From Planctomycetia bacterium (GTDB lineage: Bacteria > Planctomycetota > Phycisphaerae > Phycisphaerales > SM1A02): a stretch of DNA of 5,298 nt. How positions within the stretch are numbered: position 1 is the first letter of the stretch; each line of letters starts with the position of its first letter. Shown in pieces: positions 1-5,173 of the stretch. The stretch spans positions 1-5,298 of the forward strand of contig JAACEA010000056.1 in NCBI GenBank assembly GCA_009936695.1. Reading direction: 5' to 3'. The translations under genes were made by a program, and so were the position numbers. The notes beneath the pieces were generated by a model that saw only the letters and a list, made by a program, of their open reading frames with translations, was not told the DNA's origin and did no database searches.

Positions 1-1296
1 ACCGCCGGTCCACCCGGTGTTCAGCAGCCAGACGTCGGCGCCTTGCTCGGCGATCCGACGCTCCAGCCATTCCGCATAGACCATCGGTGGACGGGGCAGG
101 AACGGCCCGCCGAAGCAGGGACTGAAGCCGGGCTGGGGCTCGGTCACCCCGGCCTCCGTCCCCGCGAGCTTCGAGGTGTAGCCGTTGATGAAGTAGTACA
201 TCGCCTGCGCCGGCGTCAGCTTGGAGACCGGGGGCAGGACCCCGAACGCGTCCGCGGTCAGGAAGACGACGTTGCGCGGATGCCCCGCCATCGAGGGACG
301 CCGGGCGTTGTCGATGAAGTCCACCGGATAGGTGACCCGCGTGTTCTCCGTCTTGGATCCATCGTCGTAGTCCGGGACGCGGTCGTCCCCGAGCACCACG
401 TTCTCGAGCACGCTGCCGAACCGGATCGCGTTCCAGATCTCCGGCTCCCCCTCCTTCGAGAGGTTGATGCACTTGGCGTAGCAGCCGCCCTCGACGTTGA
501 AGACGCCGTCGTCACTCCAGCCGTGCTCGTCGTCACCGACCAGATCCCGGTTCGGATCGGCGGAGAGCGTCGTCTTGCCGGTCCCGGAAAGGCCGAAGAA
601 CACCGCGACGTTCTCGGGATCCTCGTGATCGACGTTGGCCGAACAATGCATCGGAAACACGCCCATGTCGGGCAGGTCGTGGTTCATCGCGTAGAAGATG
701 GACTTCTTCATCTCGCCCGCGTACCGCGTGCCGAGAATGATCACCTTCCGCTGCTCGAGGCTCTGGATGACCGCGAGACCGTTCTTCACCCCGTACTTCT
801 CGGGATCGTCGATCTTCAGGTTGCAGGCGTTGTAGATGACCCAGTCCGGATCGAACGCGACCTGATCCGCTTCGGATGCGTTGATGAAGAGCGTCGCCGC
901 GAAGAGCGAGTGCCACGCCTCTTCGGTCACCACCGAGACCTTGAGGCGGTACTTCGGGTCGGCACCCGCGAATCCGTCGAACCGGTAGAGCTCGTTCCGG
1001 CCCCGGAGATGATCGATGGCGAGCGCCTCGAGCGCCGCGAAGTTCTCGGGACTGATCGGCTGGTTGACCTTGCCCCAGTCGATCGAGTCGTGGATCCCGG
1101 GCGTGTCCTCGAGGAACTTGTCCCCCGGGCTCCGGCCGGTGCGGGCCCCGGTGTCGCACATCAGTGCGCCGTTGGAGGCCAGAACGCCTTCACCGCGCCG
1201 GATCGCGTGTTCGACGAGCGTCGCCGTGGACAGGTTGCGGTGGAGGTTTGACTCACCCAGATCGGCGAGTCGATCGACGGATGCGGTGCTGCTCAT
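1..1296 (-). CDS. pckA: Phosphoenolpyruvate carboxykinase (ATP), 3'-truncated by window edge
   Basis: This cytosolic gluconeogenic enzyme converts oxaloacetate plus ATP to phosphoenolpyruvate, CO2 and ADP. Reading the minus strand from the ATG at 1296 gives 432 uninterrupted codons; the family is about 530 residues, so roughly the last 100 lie beyond base 1. Diagnostic motifs appear in the right order: TGRSPGDK (53-60, substrate-binding Arg55), GEMKKS with Lys197/198, MHCSANV with His217 (metal ligand), the kinase-1 P-loop GLSGTGKTT (235-243), GDDEHGW (254-260, metal-binding Asp), ENTR (317-320) and NTGWTGG at the window edge (426-432). These are hallmarks of the ATP-type family, not the GTP-type. 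The chosen ATG has a GAGG about 12 nt upstream, which is a weak, rather distant ribosome binding site, but the N-terminal length fits the family. All key catalytic motifs are intact. Family assignment is firm; only the C-terminus is unseen. Confidence 0.97.
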   Translation of the reverse strand, partial: MSSTASVDRLADLGESNLHRNLSTATLVEHAIRRGEGVLASNGALMCDTGARTGRSPGDKFLEDTPGIHDSIDWGKVNQPISPENFAALEALAIDHLRGRNELYRFDGFAGADPKYRLKVSVVTEEAWHSLFAATLFINASEADQVAFDPDWVIYNACNLKIDDPEKYGVKNGLAVIQSLEQRKVIILGTRYAGEMKKSIFYAMNHDLPDMGVFPMHCSANVDHEDPENVAVFFGLSGTGKTTLSADPNRDLVGDDEHGWSDDGVFNVEGGCYAKCINLSKEGEPEIWNAIRFGSVLENVVLGDDRVPDYDDGSKTENTRVTYPVDFIDNARRPSMAGHPRNVVFLTADAFGVLPPVSKLTPAQAMYYFINGYTSKLAGTEAGVTEPQPGFSPCFGGPFLPRPPMVYAEWLERRIAEQGADVWLLNTGWTGG

Positions 1297-1340
1297 AATT
1301 GAAGAGGACCTCGTGCGTATTCCCCGAAAGCGAATTCCGG

Positions 1341-1346
1341 ATTCTA
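1341..1346 (-). promoter_or_regulatory. Candidate -10 element for pckA
   Basis: On the minus strand this reads TAGAAT, five of six matches to the sigma-70 -10 consensus. Transcription would start near 1334, leaving a leader of about 38 nt before the pckA ATG. At 17-nt spacing the -35 position reads TGTCTG, a poor match, so the promoter may depend on an activator or the call may be wrong. No operator is recognisable. Confidence 0.35.
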
Positions 1347-1454
1347 ACACCTCCCCCATCGGCCAGACACCGCCAAAAGCATCGAAGCGGTCGAAAAAAT
1401 CCGGGTATCGAGCCCCTTCGACGCGGCTCGGAGGCGGGGGGACCGTGGCGTCGC

Positions 1455-1483
1455 TTGAGCCGGGGCCCTGATCGCGATACGCT
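1455..1483 (+). promoter_or_regulatory. Promoter of tRNA-His
   Basis: TTGAGC (1455-1460) and TACGCT (1478-1483) are separated by 17 nt, a sigma-70 type arrangement. Initiation would fall near 1490, about 7 nt before the mature tRNA 5' end. The -10 resembles that of the tRNA-Phe promoter in this window (TAGGCT), which strengthens both calls. Confidence 0.6.
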
Positions 1484-1496
1484 TCGGAACTCTGAC

Positions 1497-1569
1497 GGCG
1501 GCTGTAGCTCAGGGGTAGAGCACCTGGTTGTGATCCAGGACGTCGCGGGTTCAAATCCCGTCAGTCGCC
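1497..1569 (+). tRNA. tRNA-His (anticodon GTG)
   Basis: The cloverleaf folds completely. The acceptor stem is GCGGCTG/CAGTCGC (1498-1504 with 1562-1568; one G-T pair). The D stem is GCTC/GAGC (1507-1510 with 1518-1521). The anticodon stem is CCTGG/CCAGG around the loop TTGTGAT, with GTG at 1530-1532. The T arm is GCGGG-TTCAAAT-CCCGT (1545-1561). An additional encoded G at 1497 sits opposite C1569 (position 73); this G-1:C73 pair is the identity element of bacterial tRNA-His, so it confirms the assignment. The 3' CCA is not encoded (next bases CTT) and must be added by CCA nucleotidyltransferase. Confidence 0.97.
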
Positions 1570-1580
1570 CTTCGACGAGA

Positions 1581-1610
1581 GACGCCACCGAAGCCCTGCT
1601 CGGTGCCGTC
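1581..1610 (+). terminator. Hairpin 3' of tRNA-His, possible terminator or processing structure
   Basis: GACG-c-CACCGA (1581-1591) pairs with TCGGTG-c-CGTC (1600-1610), giving ten base pairs interrupted by one C-C mismatch and an 8-nt loop. It begins 11 nt after the discriminator base of tRNA-His. No T tract follows, so it is not a textbook intrinsic terminator. It could be a factor-dependent or leaky terminator, or a 3' trailer processing signal, located between the tRNA and the amidase gene on the same strand. Confidence 0.4.
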
Positions 1611-1652
1611 GTTCGTGGGTGGATCGCCGACCAGACCGGGAGCCCCCTGCCG

Positions 1653-2492
1653 ATGCACGTCCTCGCCCTCCAGTACCCCCCCGTCTGGCACGACAAACCC
1701 GGATCGCACGCCGTCATCGAGGCGATGGTCGAGGCGGCGCAACCGCCGGCGGGCTCGCTCGTGGTGCTCCCCGAGATGTCGGACTGCGGCTGGACGATGG
1801 ACACGGACGCCGCGACGCGAGGCGATTCCCTCGGCTGGGCCGCGGATTGCGCGGTTCGATGGCGTGCGTCGGTGCAGATCGGATTCGCCCGAAGCGTCGA
1901 CCGGCCGCCCGGGCATGCCAACGCGACCGCGATCGTCCACCCGGACGGACGAATCGGCCCGATCTACGAGAAGATGCATCCCTTCGGTTTCACCGACGAG
2001 CCCCGCTTTTATGCGGCAGGCGACGAGATCGTCCTCGATCGCGTCGGAGACTTCGGCGTCGCCCCGTCCATCTGCTACGACCTCCGCTTTCCCGAGCTGC
2101 ACCGGCTCGCCACCGCCGGCGGCGCCGAGGTCCTGTCGATCATCGCGAACTGGCCCACCGCCCGGATCGAACACTGGCGGGCATTGCTGATCGCCCGGGC
2201 GATCGAGAATCAGGCGTTCGTGATCGCGGTGAACCGCGTGGGCAGCGATCCCGACCACGACTACGGCGGCCGCTCCATGCTCATCTCGCCGCTCGGGGAG
2301 GTGCTCGCGGAAGGTGGCGACGAACCGACGACGCTCCAGGCCGAATTCGACCGCTCGACACTCCTGAAGTACCGGGCCAGCTTCCCGGCGCTGGCGGATC
2401 GCCGGAGCGACATGCTCGATGGTGAACGAATCGCGCGATTTTCCAATCCTGCCACGAATGTCTGTGTTTCCCGGCGCGATTCGCCCTCGTGA
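1653..2492 (+). CDS. Nitrilase-superfamily amidase, YafV/omega-amidase-like
   Basis: The 279-aa product is a carbon-nitrogen hydrolase with the complete catalytic triad: Glu41 in LPEMS, Lys107 in YEKMHPFGF and Cys141 in ICYDLRFPEL. The second conserved Glu is probably Glu116. The stretches NWPTARIEHW (166-175), ARAIENQAFV (181-190) and NRVGSD (194-199) closely recall E. coli YafV, an omega-amidase. Such enzymes hydrolyse 2-oxoglutaramate or 2-oxosuccinamate to the 2-oxoacid and ammonia, clearing by-products of glutamine and asparagine transamination. They are soluble; no signal peptide is seen. The ATG at 1653 is preceded by GGGAG (1638-1642) 10 nt upstream, and homology begins directly at MHVLALQ. 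The frame stays open upstream through the tRNA, but that extension is not plausible. About 25 residues after position 254 extend beyond where YafV ends and look less conserved. A related amidase specificity (Nit1/YbeM type) is the main alternative. Confidence 0.9.
   Translation: MHVLALQYPPVWHDKPGSHAVIEAMVEAAQPPAGSLVVLPEMSDCGWTMDTDAATRGDSLGWAADCAVRWRASVQIGFARSVDRPPGHANATAIVHPDGRIGPIYEKMHPFGFTDEPRFYAAGDEIVLDRVGDFGVAPSICYDLRFPELHRLATAGGAEVLSIIANWPTARIEHWRALLIARAIENQAFVIAVNRVGSDPDHDYGGRSMLISPLGEVLAEGGDEPTTLQAEFDRSTLLKYRASFPALADRRSDMLDGERIARFSNPATNVCVSRRDSPS
2427..2483. repeat. 12-bp palindrome and distant inverted repeat at the amidase 3' end
   Basis: AATCGCGCGATT (2429-2440) is a perfect 12-bp palindrome. 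The flanking arm CGAATCGCGC (2427-2436) is also perfectly inverted as GCGCGATTCG at 2474-2483, 37 nt later. The enclosed bases are more AT-rich than the surrounding coding sequence. It overlaps the last codons of the amidase gene. It might act as a transcription-end structure or a protein-binding site; neither can be shown from sequence alone. Confidence 0.5.
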
Positions 2493-2520
2493 AAAACCAC
2501 AAACCCGCCGCTGCAGGTGA

Positions 2521-2548
2521 TTGACGAAGGTGTCGCTCCGCGTACGAT
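2521..2548 (+). promoter_or_regulatory. Promoter of the sigma-like gene
   Basis: TTGACG (2521-2526, five of six matches to the -35 consensus) and TACGAT (2543-2548, four of six to the -10) are 16 nt apart. Initiation near 2555 would give a 5' UTR of about 75 nt before the TTG start at 2629. The -35 TTG is in frame with the downstream gene and can be mistaken for its start codon. Confidence 0.6.
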
Positions 2549-2599
2549 GCAGCGGTCCCGATCGGACGTTCGCTCGTGTTGCACGGGCGCGTCGAGTGC

Positions 2600-2613
2600 G
2601 GACGATCTCGTCC
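2600..2613 (+). promoter_or_regulatory. Small dyad just upstream of the ribosome binding site
   Basis: GGACGA (2600-2605) and TCGTCC (2608-2613) form a dyad with a 2-bp centre, or as RNA a 5-bp stem with an ATCT loop. It ends 2 nt before the GGAGG at 2616. It could affect ribosome access or bind a regulator, but short dyads also occur by chance in GC-rich DNA. Confidence 0.3.
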
Positions 2614-2615
2614 AC

Positions 2616-2620
2616 GGAGG
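2616..2620 (+). promoter_or_regulatory. GGAGG ribosome binding site that fixes the TTG start
   Basis: A perfect GGAGG core lies 8 nt upstream of the TTG at 2629. No other in-frame ATG, GTG or TTG nearby has comparable spacing, so this decides the start of the downstream gene. Confidence 0.75.
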
Positions 2621-2628
2621 CGGTTCAG

Positions 2629-3246
2629 TTGAAGACATGGAACACTGCGAACGGAACGACCCCCGCCTCGGACCACGGTTCCGGTCACGCCGTTCCTTCG
2701 CTGAACGCGTCGTCGATCGACGAGCTCCGCAAGGCGTTCTTCCGAGAGGCCGGCCACACCGCCCTGCGCTTCCACGTCTCGCTCGACGACGTGCTCGAGC
2801 ACCTGCATCACGCCTTCGATCTCAGCCTGCTCCGCACCGACGCGCTCCGTCGCGTCGCGATCGAACGCATCGCACAGAACATCGACGAGCTGGTCATCGC
2901 CATCGCCTACATCCGCGGCGATGAGAACGCCTGGGCCGAGGGCATCGAGCCCCTTCGTCCGGTGCTGGTCCGGATGTGCGAACTTCGAGTCGACGAGGCC
3001 GACTCGACGCTGCACGCCGCCCGCTTTCTGATGGGGGTTCGGAAGCGGACCTTCGGCGAGGACTGCGAATTCGAGGACGGCATCCCGCGTCTTCAGGAAT
3101 ATGCAGGCATTCAGCCGCTCAGGTCGTATCTCGGTGGCCCGCTCTTCGCGATCCTCCAGGATCTGATCAAGGACGGGCTCGCGGTGGCCACGCCGCCGAG
3201 CACGACGGTTCGCGCGACGATGCGAAACCTTCGTCTCGTGAACTGA
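2629..3246 (+). CDS. Sigma-70 region 2-like protein lacking region 4 (hypothetical)
   Basis: The 205-aa soluble product starts at TTG 2629, chosen because of the GGAGG 8 nt upstream and the promoter at 2521-2548 that excludes a longer start. I do not recognise it as a named family. Residues 86-117 (IDELVIAIAYIRGDENAW followed by a hydrophobic helix) and 154-178 (RLQEYAGIQPLRSYL then LFAILQDLI) follow the pattern of region 2 in divergent ECF-type sigma factors of Myxococcales/Planctomycetes type: 'LxxAxxxGDExAW' and 'LxxYxGxxPLRxWL'. The protein then ends after some 25 residues, so there is no region 4 helix-turn-helix for -35 recognition. In place of the usual Trp of the second motif is Tyr167. 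The first 28 residues are low-complexity and polar. It may be a degenerate sigma factor, an anti-sigma-like decoy or an unrelated helical protein. It is followed after 90 nt by a separately promoted tRNA. Confidence 0.75.
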   Translation: MKTWNTANGTTPASDHGSGHAVPSLNASSIDELRKAFFREAGHTALRFHVSLDDVLEHLHHAFDLSLLRTDALRRVAIERIAQNIDELVIAIAYIRGDENAWAEGIEPLRPVLVRMCELRVDEADSTLHAARFLMGVRKRTFGEDCEFEDGIPRLQEYAGIQPLRSYLGGPLFAILQDLIKDGLAVATPPSTTVRATMRNLRLVN

Positions 3247-3275
3247 CCCGGACGCGGACCCGGAAGGCGACCTGC

Positions 3276-3303
3276 TTGACAGGGGGCCGTCTCCCGGTAG
3301 GCT
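3276..3303 (+). promoter_or_regulatory. Promoter of tRNA-Phe
   Basis: A perfect TTGACA -35 (3276-3281) is followed after 16 nt by TAGGCT (3298-3303). Initiation near 3310 leaves a 5' leader of about 27 nt for RNase P to remove. The element sits in the 90-nt gap after the sigma-like gene, so the tRNA can be transcribed independently. Confidence 0.7.
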
Positions 3304-3336
3304 CTCCCGGACCGCTTCGTCCCGTACGAAGCCGCA

Positions 3337-3409
3337 GGCGGCTTAGCTCAGTTGGTAGAGCACGGCATTGAAAATGCCGGTGTCCCCGGTTCAAGTCCGG
3401 GAGTCGCCA
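3337..3409 (+). tRNA. tRNA-Phe (anticodon GAA)
   Basis: All arms fold. The acceptor is GGCGGCT/AGTCGCC (3337-3343 with 3402-3408; one G-T pair). The D stem is GCTC/GAGC. The anticodon stem CGGCA/TGCCG encloses TTGAAAA, with GAA at 3370-3372. The T stem CCCGG/CCGGG encloses TTCAAGT. The discriminator is A3409. The mature length is 73 nt, and CCA is not encoded (next bases TTC). Confidence 0.97.
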
Positions 3410-3413
3410 TTCC

Positions 3414-3451
3414 CGTTGGAACGTTGGAACGACCGACGCGCCTTCGAACGT
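3414..3451 (+). repeat. Short tandem repeat and imperfect hairpin 3' of tRNA-Phe
   Basis: CGTTGGAA occurs twice in tandem (3414-3421, 3422-3429). Within it, 3421-3431 can pair with 3441-3451 (nine of eleven pairs, two mismatches, 9-nt loop). The hairpin begins 11 nt after the tRNA discriminator base, the same distance as the hairpin behind tRNA-His. It is followed by a C run, not a T run, so termination is uncertain; a trailer-processing role is equally possible. Confidence 0.35.
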
Positions 3452-3467
3452 CCCCCCCGTTCCCTCG

Positions 3468-3485
3468 GAGGGGAGACCACCCCTC
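3468..3485. terminator. Hairpin between convergent transcripts
   Basis: GAGGGG (3468-3473) pairs perfectly with CCCCTC (3480-3485) around a 6-nt loop. On the minus strand it starts 2 nt after the stop codon of the GspE-N-like gene; on the plus strand it lies downstream of tRNA-Phe. This placement suits a bidirectional terminator, but neither strand shows a T tract. Confidence 0.4.
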
Positions 3486-3487
3486 GA

Positions 3488-4006
3488 TCACGCTCCGTGG
3501 GGAGCATCGCTCGACCGACGATCCGAAAGGCTCGTCGCGAGGCGGTCGATCGTGCCGAAATCCACGGCGGCGTCCATCCCGGGCATCTCATAGTTGGCGT
3601 TCAGGACCTCGGCGAAGACCGGGGGCTCGACGAGCAGGAAGTACACGGGGAACGGGATCGAACGGGTCGCGAATCGCAACGCCCGGGCGAGATGGTCCCG
3701 CGTCGTCAGGAGCACCAGGGATCCATCGTCCCAGGAGACCGGCACGATCCGGAACTGCCACGCCTGCCTTCGGGTGACCACGCCAAGCACGGAGGGATCC
3801 TGATCATCGAACGCAGGCTCGAGGCCGGCCGTAAGTACCTCGTACTGCTCGACCCATGCGCCCTCGACCACCTCCGGCGCGATGCCGAAGAGTCGCTCGC
3901 AGATCGACCCGAACGGCTCCGTCCTGCGAGCCTGGGCCGCGAGGACCTGTTCCACCTGGTCCTCGGTCAGGAGCCCCTGCCGGACCATCAGTTCGCCTAG
4001 CTTCAT
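3488..4006 (-). CDS. Stand-alone GspE/PilB N-terminal (MshEN-like) domain protein
   Basis: The 172-aa product starts at ATG 4006, with a strong GGAGGAG (4014-4020 on the complement) 7 nt upstream; the frame is open further upstream but this site decides the start. Residues 2-25 (KLGELMVRQGLL through Gln25) and 31-54 (PFGSICERLFGI through Gln54) are two matched 24-residue motifs with the same Gly-to-Gln spacing (Gly4-Gln25 and Gly33-Gln54). This is the pattern of the tandem N-terminal repeat in type II secretion and type IV pilus ATPases, which in MshE-type proteins binds c-di-GMP. Residues 80-140 (FRIVPVSWDDGSLVLL, a helix, then a second strand and ANYEMPG) resemble the following part of the T2SSE N-terminal domain. 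The ATPase domain itself (Walker A/B) is absent. The role is unknown; a c-di-GMP-responsive adaptor or a partner for a secretion/pilus protein is an inference. The first motif has Lys2 and the second Pro31-Phe32 where the binding Arg-Leu usually stands. Confidence 0.8.
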   Translation of the reverse strand: MKLGELMVRQGLLTEDQVEQVLAAQARRTEPFGSICERLFGIAPEVVEGAWVEQYEVLTAGLEPAFDDQDPSVLGVVTRRQAWQFRIVPVSWDDGSLVLLTTRDHLARALRFATRSIPFPVYFLLVEPPVFAEVLNANYEMPGMDAAVDFGTIDRLATSLSDRRSSDAPHGA

Positions 4007-4126
4007 CTCGATGCTCCTCCCCTCGGACCACCGCGATGCCGATGCACATCGTCGCCGCGTGATCCCACATCCCTCCTCGATCTCATCGACCGTCCTCCGG
4101 GGGGACTCCCGCCGGAACCGGACGCT

Positions 4127-4165
4127 CGACCCGACGATGGTCGGGTCGCGACGGCTGCGACGGCT
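4127..4165. promoter_or_regulatory. 9-bp perfect palindrome followed by 9-bp tandem repeat (candidate operator)
   Basis: CGACCCGAC (4127-4135) is perfectly inverted as GTCGGGTCG (4140-4148) around GATG. Starting at the last base of that arm, GCGACGGCT is repeated twice without a gap (4148-4156, 4157-4165). The second copy ends on the first base of the candidate -35 box of the rightward gene. The block lies in the 198-bp region between divergent genes (4007-4204), about 120 bp upstream of the leftward gene. Placement suggests a regulator-binding site for one or both genes. Confidence 0.5.
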
Positions 4166-4193
4166 TGCCGTTACCCGGACCACGGCTCAGAAT
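4165..4193 (+). promoter_or_regulatory. Candidate promoter of the 316-aa gene, giving a near-leaderless mRNA
   Basis: TTGCCG (4165-4170) and CAGAAT (4188-4193) are 17 nt apart, each with four of six consensus matches. Initiation about 7 nt downstream of the -10 would be at 4200-4205, at or within a few bases of the ATG at 4205. The start codon has no Shine-Dalgarno sequence, which agrees with a leaderless transcript. Confidence 0.45.
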
Positions 4194-4204
4194 GGGCCCC
4201 CCGC

Positions 4205-5155
4205 ATGTCCTCTTCCGCCCCCACCCACGAACGAAGCGACGACGCGCTGGAGGCGTCGCTCTTCGACGCGGTCGCGAAAGGGTCGATTCCCGGACTCGAC
4301 GTCCGGGATCTCCTGCACCGGCTCCGATCGGCGACCCGGCGTCCACGACGGCAGGCGGTCCGGGCGGAGATCGAGGTGGCGCTTCGCTTCATCGCCGCGG
4401 GGGATCGGGTCCGAGCCGAGGTCCTCGATCCCGGAGGGCGGAGCATCGACCTCGAAGTGCACTCGGGCGACGACGTCTTCGCCGTGCACGTGAAGCGGCT
4501 CTCCGGCGCCTCCGGCCCGAAGCGCCCGCTGCACGAGGCCTTCGCAACTCTGGAATCCGTCCCCCGTCCCTACGTGGTCGGAATCGACTGGAAGCCGACC
4601 ACCGCGCCGGACGCGACCCTGCTCGCCGACGCCCGCGACTTCCTGATGGGCGCGAGGATGGGGGATCGACACGTGCTGCGTGACGCCGGGGGGCGACGCG
4701 TCGGCATGATGGAGATGGCCGCGCCGCGACAGGTCACCGAGACGGACAAGACCCCGGGGGTGAGGGTGGTGGCGGCCGGCGATGCGAATCGCGCGGCCGC
4801 GATGGTCGCTCGAACCGAACGCCTTCTCCGCCGCGCCTACCGCCAGTTCGCGCCGGGGCGGGAGAACGTCATCGTCCTGATCGGCGGCGGTTCGGCCGCG
4901 GGCGAGCTCGTGGAACGGGCCGTGCTCGGCGGATTCGTCGAACGCTGGGACCGCTTTCCCAACATCGGCCAGCGAATCGCCCACGGTCGCGACGACCGGG
5001 GCATCTGGACGGGTCGTCACTACGAGCGATCGAGAATCGTCGCCTGGCACCCGTTCGAGCCGACGCCCGGTCGGGTCTGGGTCCGGTCGGACCGACGCCC
5101 TCCCCCGGCGAGCGTGGTCGCCGCCGTCGAAAGGGCGCTCGAACCGGCGGGCTGA
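4205..5155 (+). CDS. Hypothetical protein with possible degenerate PD-(D/E)XK-like core
   Basis: I do not recognise the family. The 316-aa product has no signal peptide or membrane segment and is rich in Arg and Asp/Glu. Residues 51-97 have the shape of a PD-(D/E)XK nuclease core: a helix carrying Glu55/Glu57, a strand RAEVLD, a hairpin with Asp82 and Glu84 (IDLEV), then a strand ending in HVKR (His95-Val96-Lys97). The expected acidic residue two before the lysine is His95, so the active site would be altered or the resemblance fortuitous. Hydrophobic strands follow at 122-128 (PYVVGID) and 221-227 (NVIVLIG, then GGGSA), and a late conserved-looking segment at 270-286 (GRHYERSRIVAWHPFEP). Such a late 'RxSRIVAW' strand is seen in some nuclease-like hypothetical proteins. 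The ATG at 4205 lacks a ribosome binding site; see the promoter at 4165-4193. It is divergent from the GspE-N-like gene and convergent with the partial gene at the right edge (18-bp gap). The coding call is supported by a long frame with GC-biased third positions. Confidence 0.8.
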   Translation: MSSSAPTHERSDDALEASLFDAVAKGSIPGLDVRDLLHRLRSATRRPRRQAVRAEIEVALRFIAAGDRVRAEVLDPGGRSIDLEVHSGDDVFAVHVKRLSGASGPKRPLHEAFATLESVPRPYVVGIDWKPTTAPDATLLADARDFLMGARMGDRHVLRDAGGRRVGMMEMAAPRQVTETDKTPGVRVVAAGDANRAAAMVARTERLLRRAYRQFAPGRENVIVLIGGGSAAGELVERAVLGGFVERWDRFPNIGQRIAHGRDDRGIWTGRHYERSRIVAWHPFEPTPGRVWVRSDRRPPPASVVAAVERALEPAG

Positions 5156-5173
5156 ACACCCGTCGGACGTGGA

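Noticed and set aside
43..1251. A 402-codon open frame on the plus strand opposite pckA
   Set aside because: It is a shadow of the GC-rich pckA codons. Its translation is low-complexity, rich in Arg, Val and Glu, with no recognisable motif, whereas the complement encodes every PEP carboxykinase signature.
1394..1430. On the minus strand, a 6-bp hairpin (CGAGCC/GGCTCG at 1409-1430) followed by six T residues, resembling an intrinsic terminator
   Set aside because: The T run starts 9 nt after the stem, too far for a normal intrinsic terminator, and no minus-strand gene ends just upstream of it.
1299..1652. Upstream extension of the amidase frame to 1299
   Set aside because: The frame runs through the tRNA-His gene and the pckA leader. 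Nitrilase homology begins at the ATG at 1653, which has its own GGGAG.
1551..2615. A 354-codon open frame on the minus strand opposite the amidase
   Set aside because: The opposite strand encodes an intact Glu-Lys-Cys hydrolase; this frame shows only composition-driven Arg/Val/Asp-rich sequence and runs into the tRNA.
4007..4183. Upstream extension of the GspE-N-like frame by 59 residues
   Set aside because: The extension has no resemblance to the family and crosses the intergenic palindrome, while ATG 4006 has a GGAGGAG at ideal spacing and begins exactly at the KLGEL motif.
4187..5050. A 287-codon open frame on the minus strand opposite the 316-aa gene
   Set aside because: I considered it as the real gene. 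The plus frame is longer, has a plausible promoter and ordered hydrophobic strands, and ends neatly against the convergent partial gene. The minus frame would overlap the divergent promoter region and reads as low-complexity, so I judged it a shadow, though less certainly than the others.
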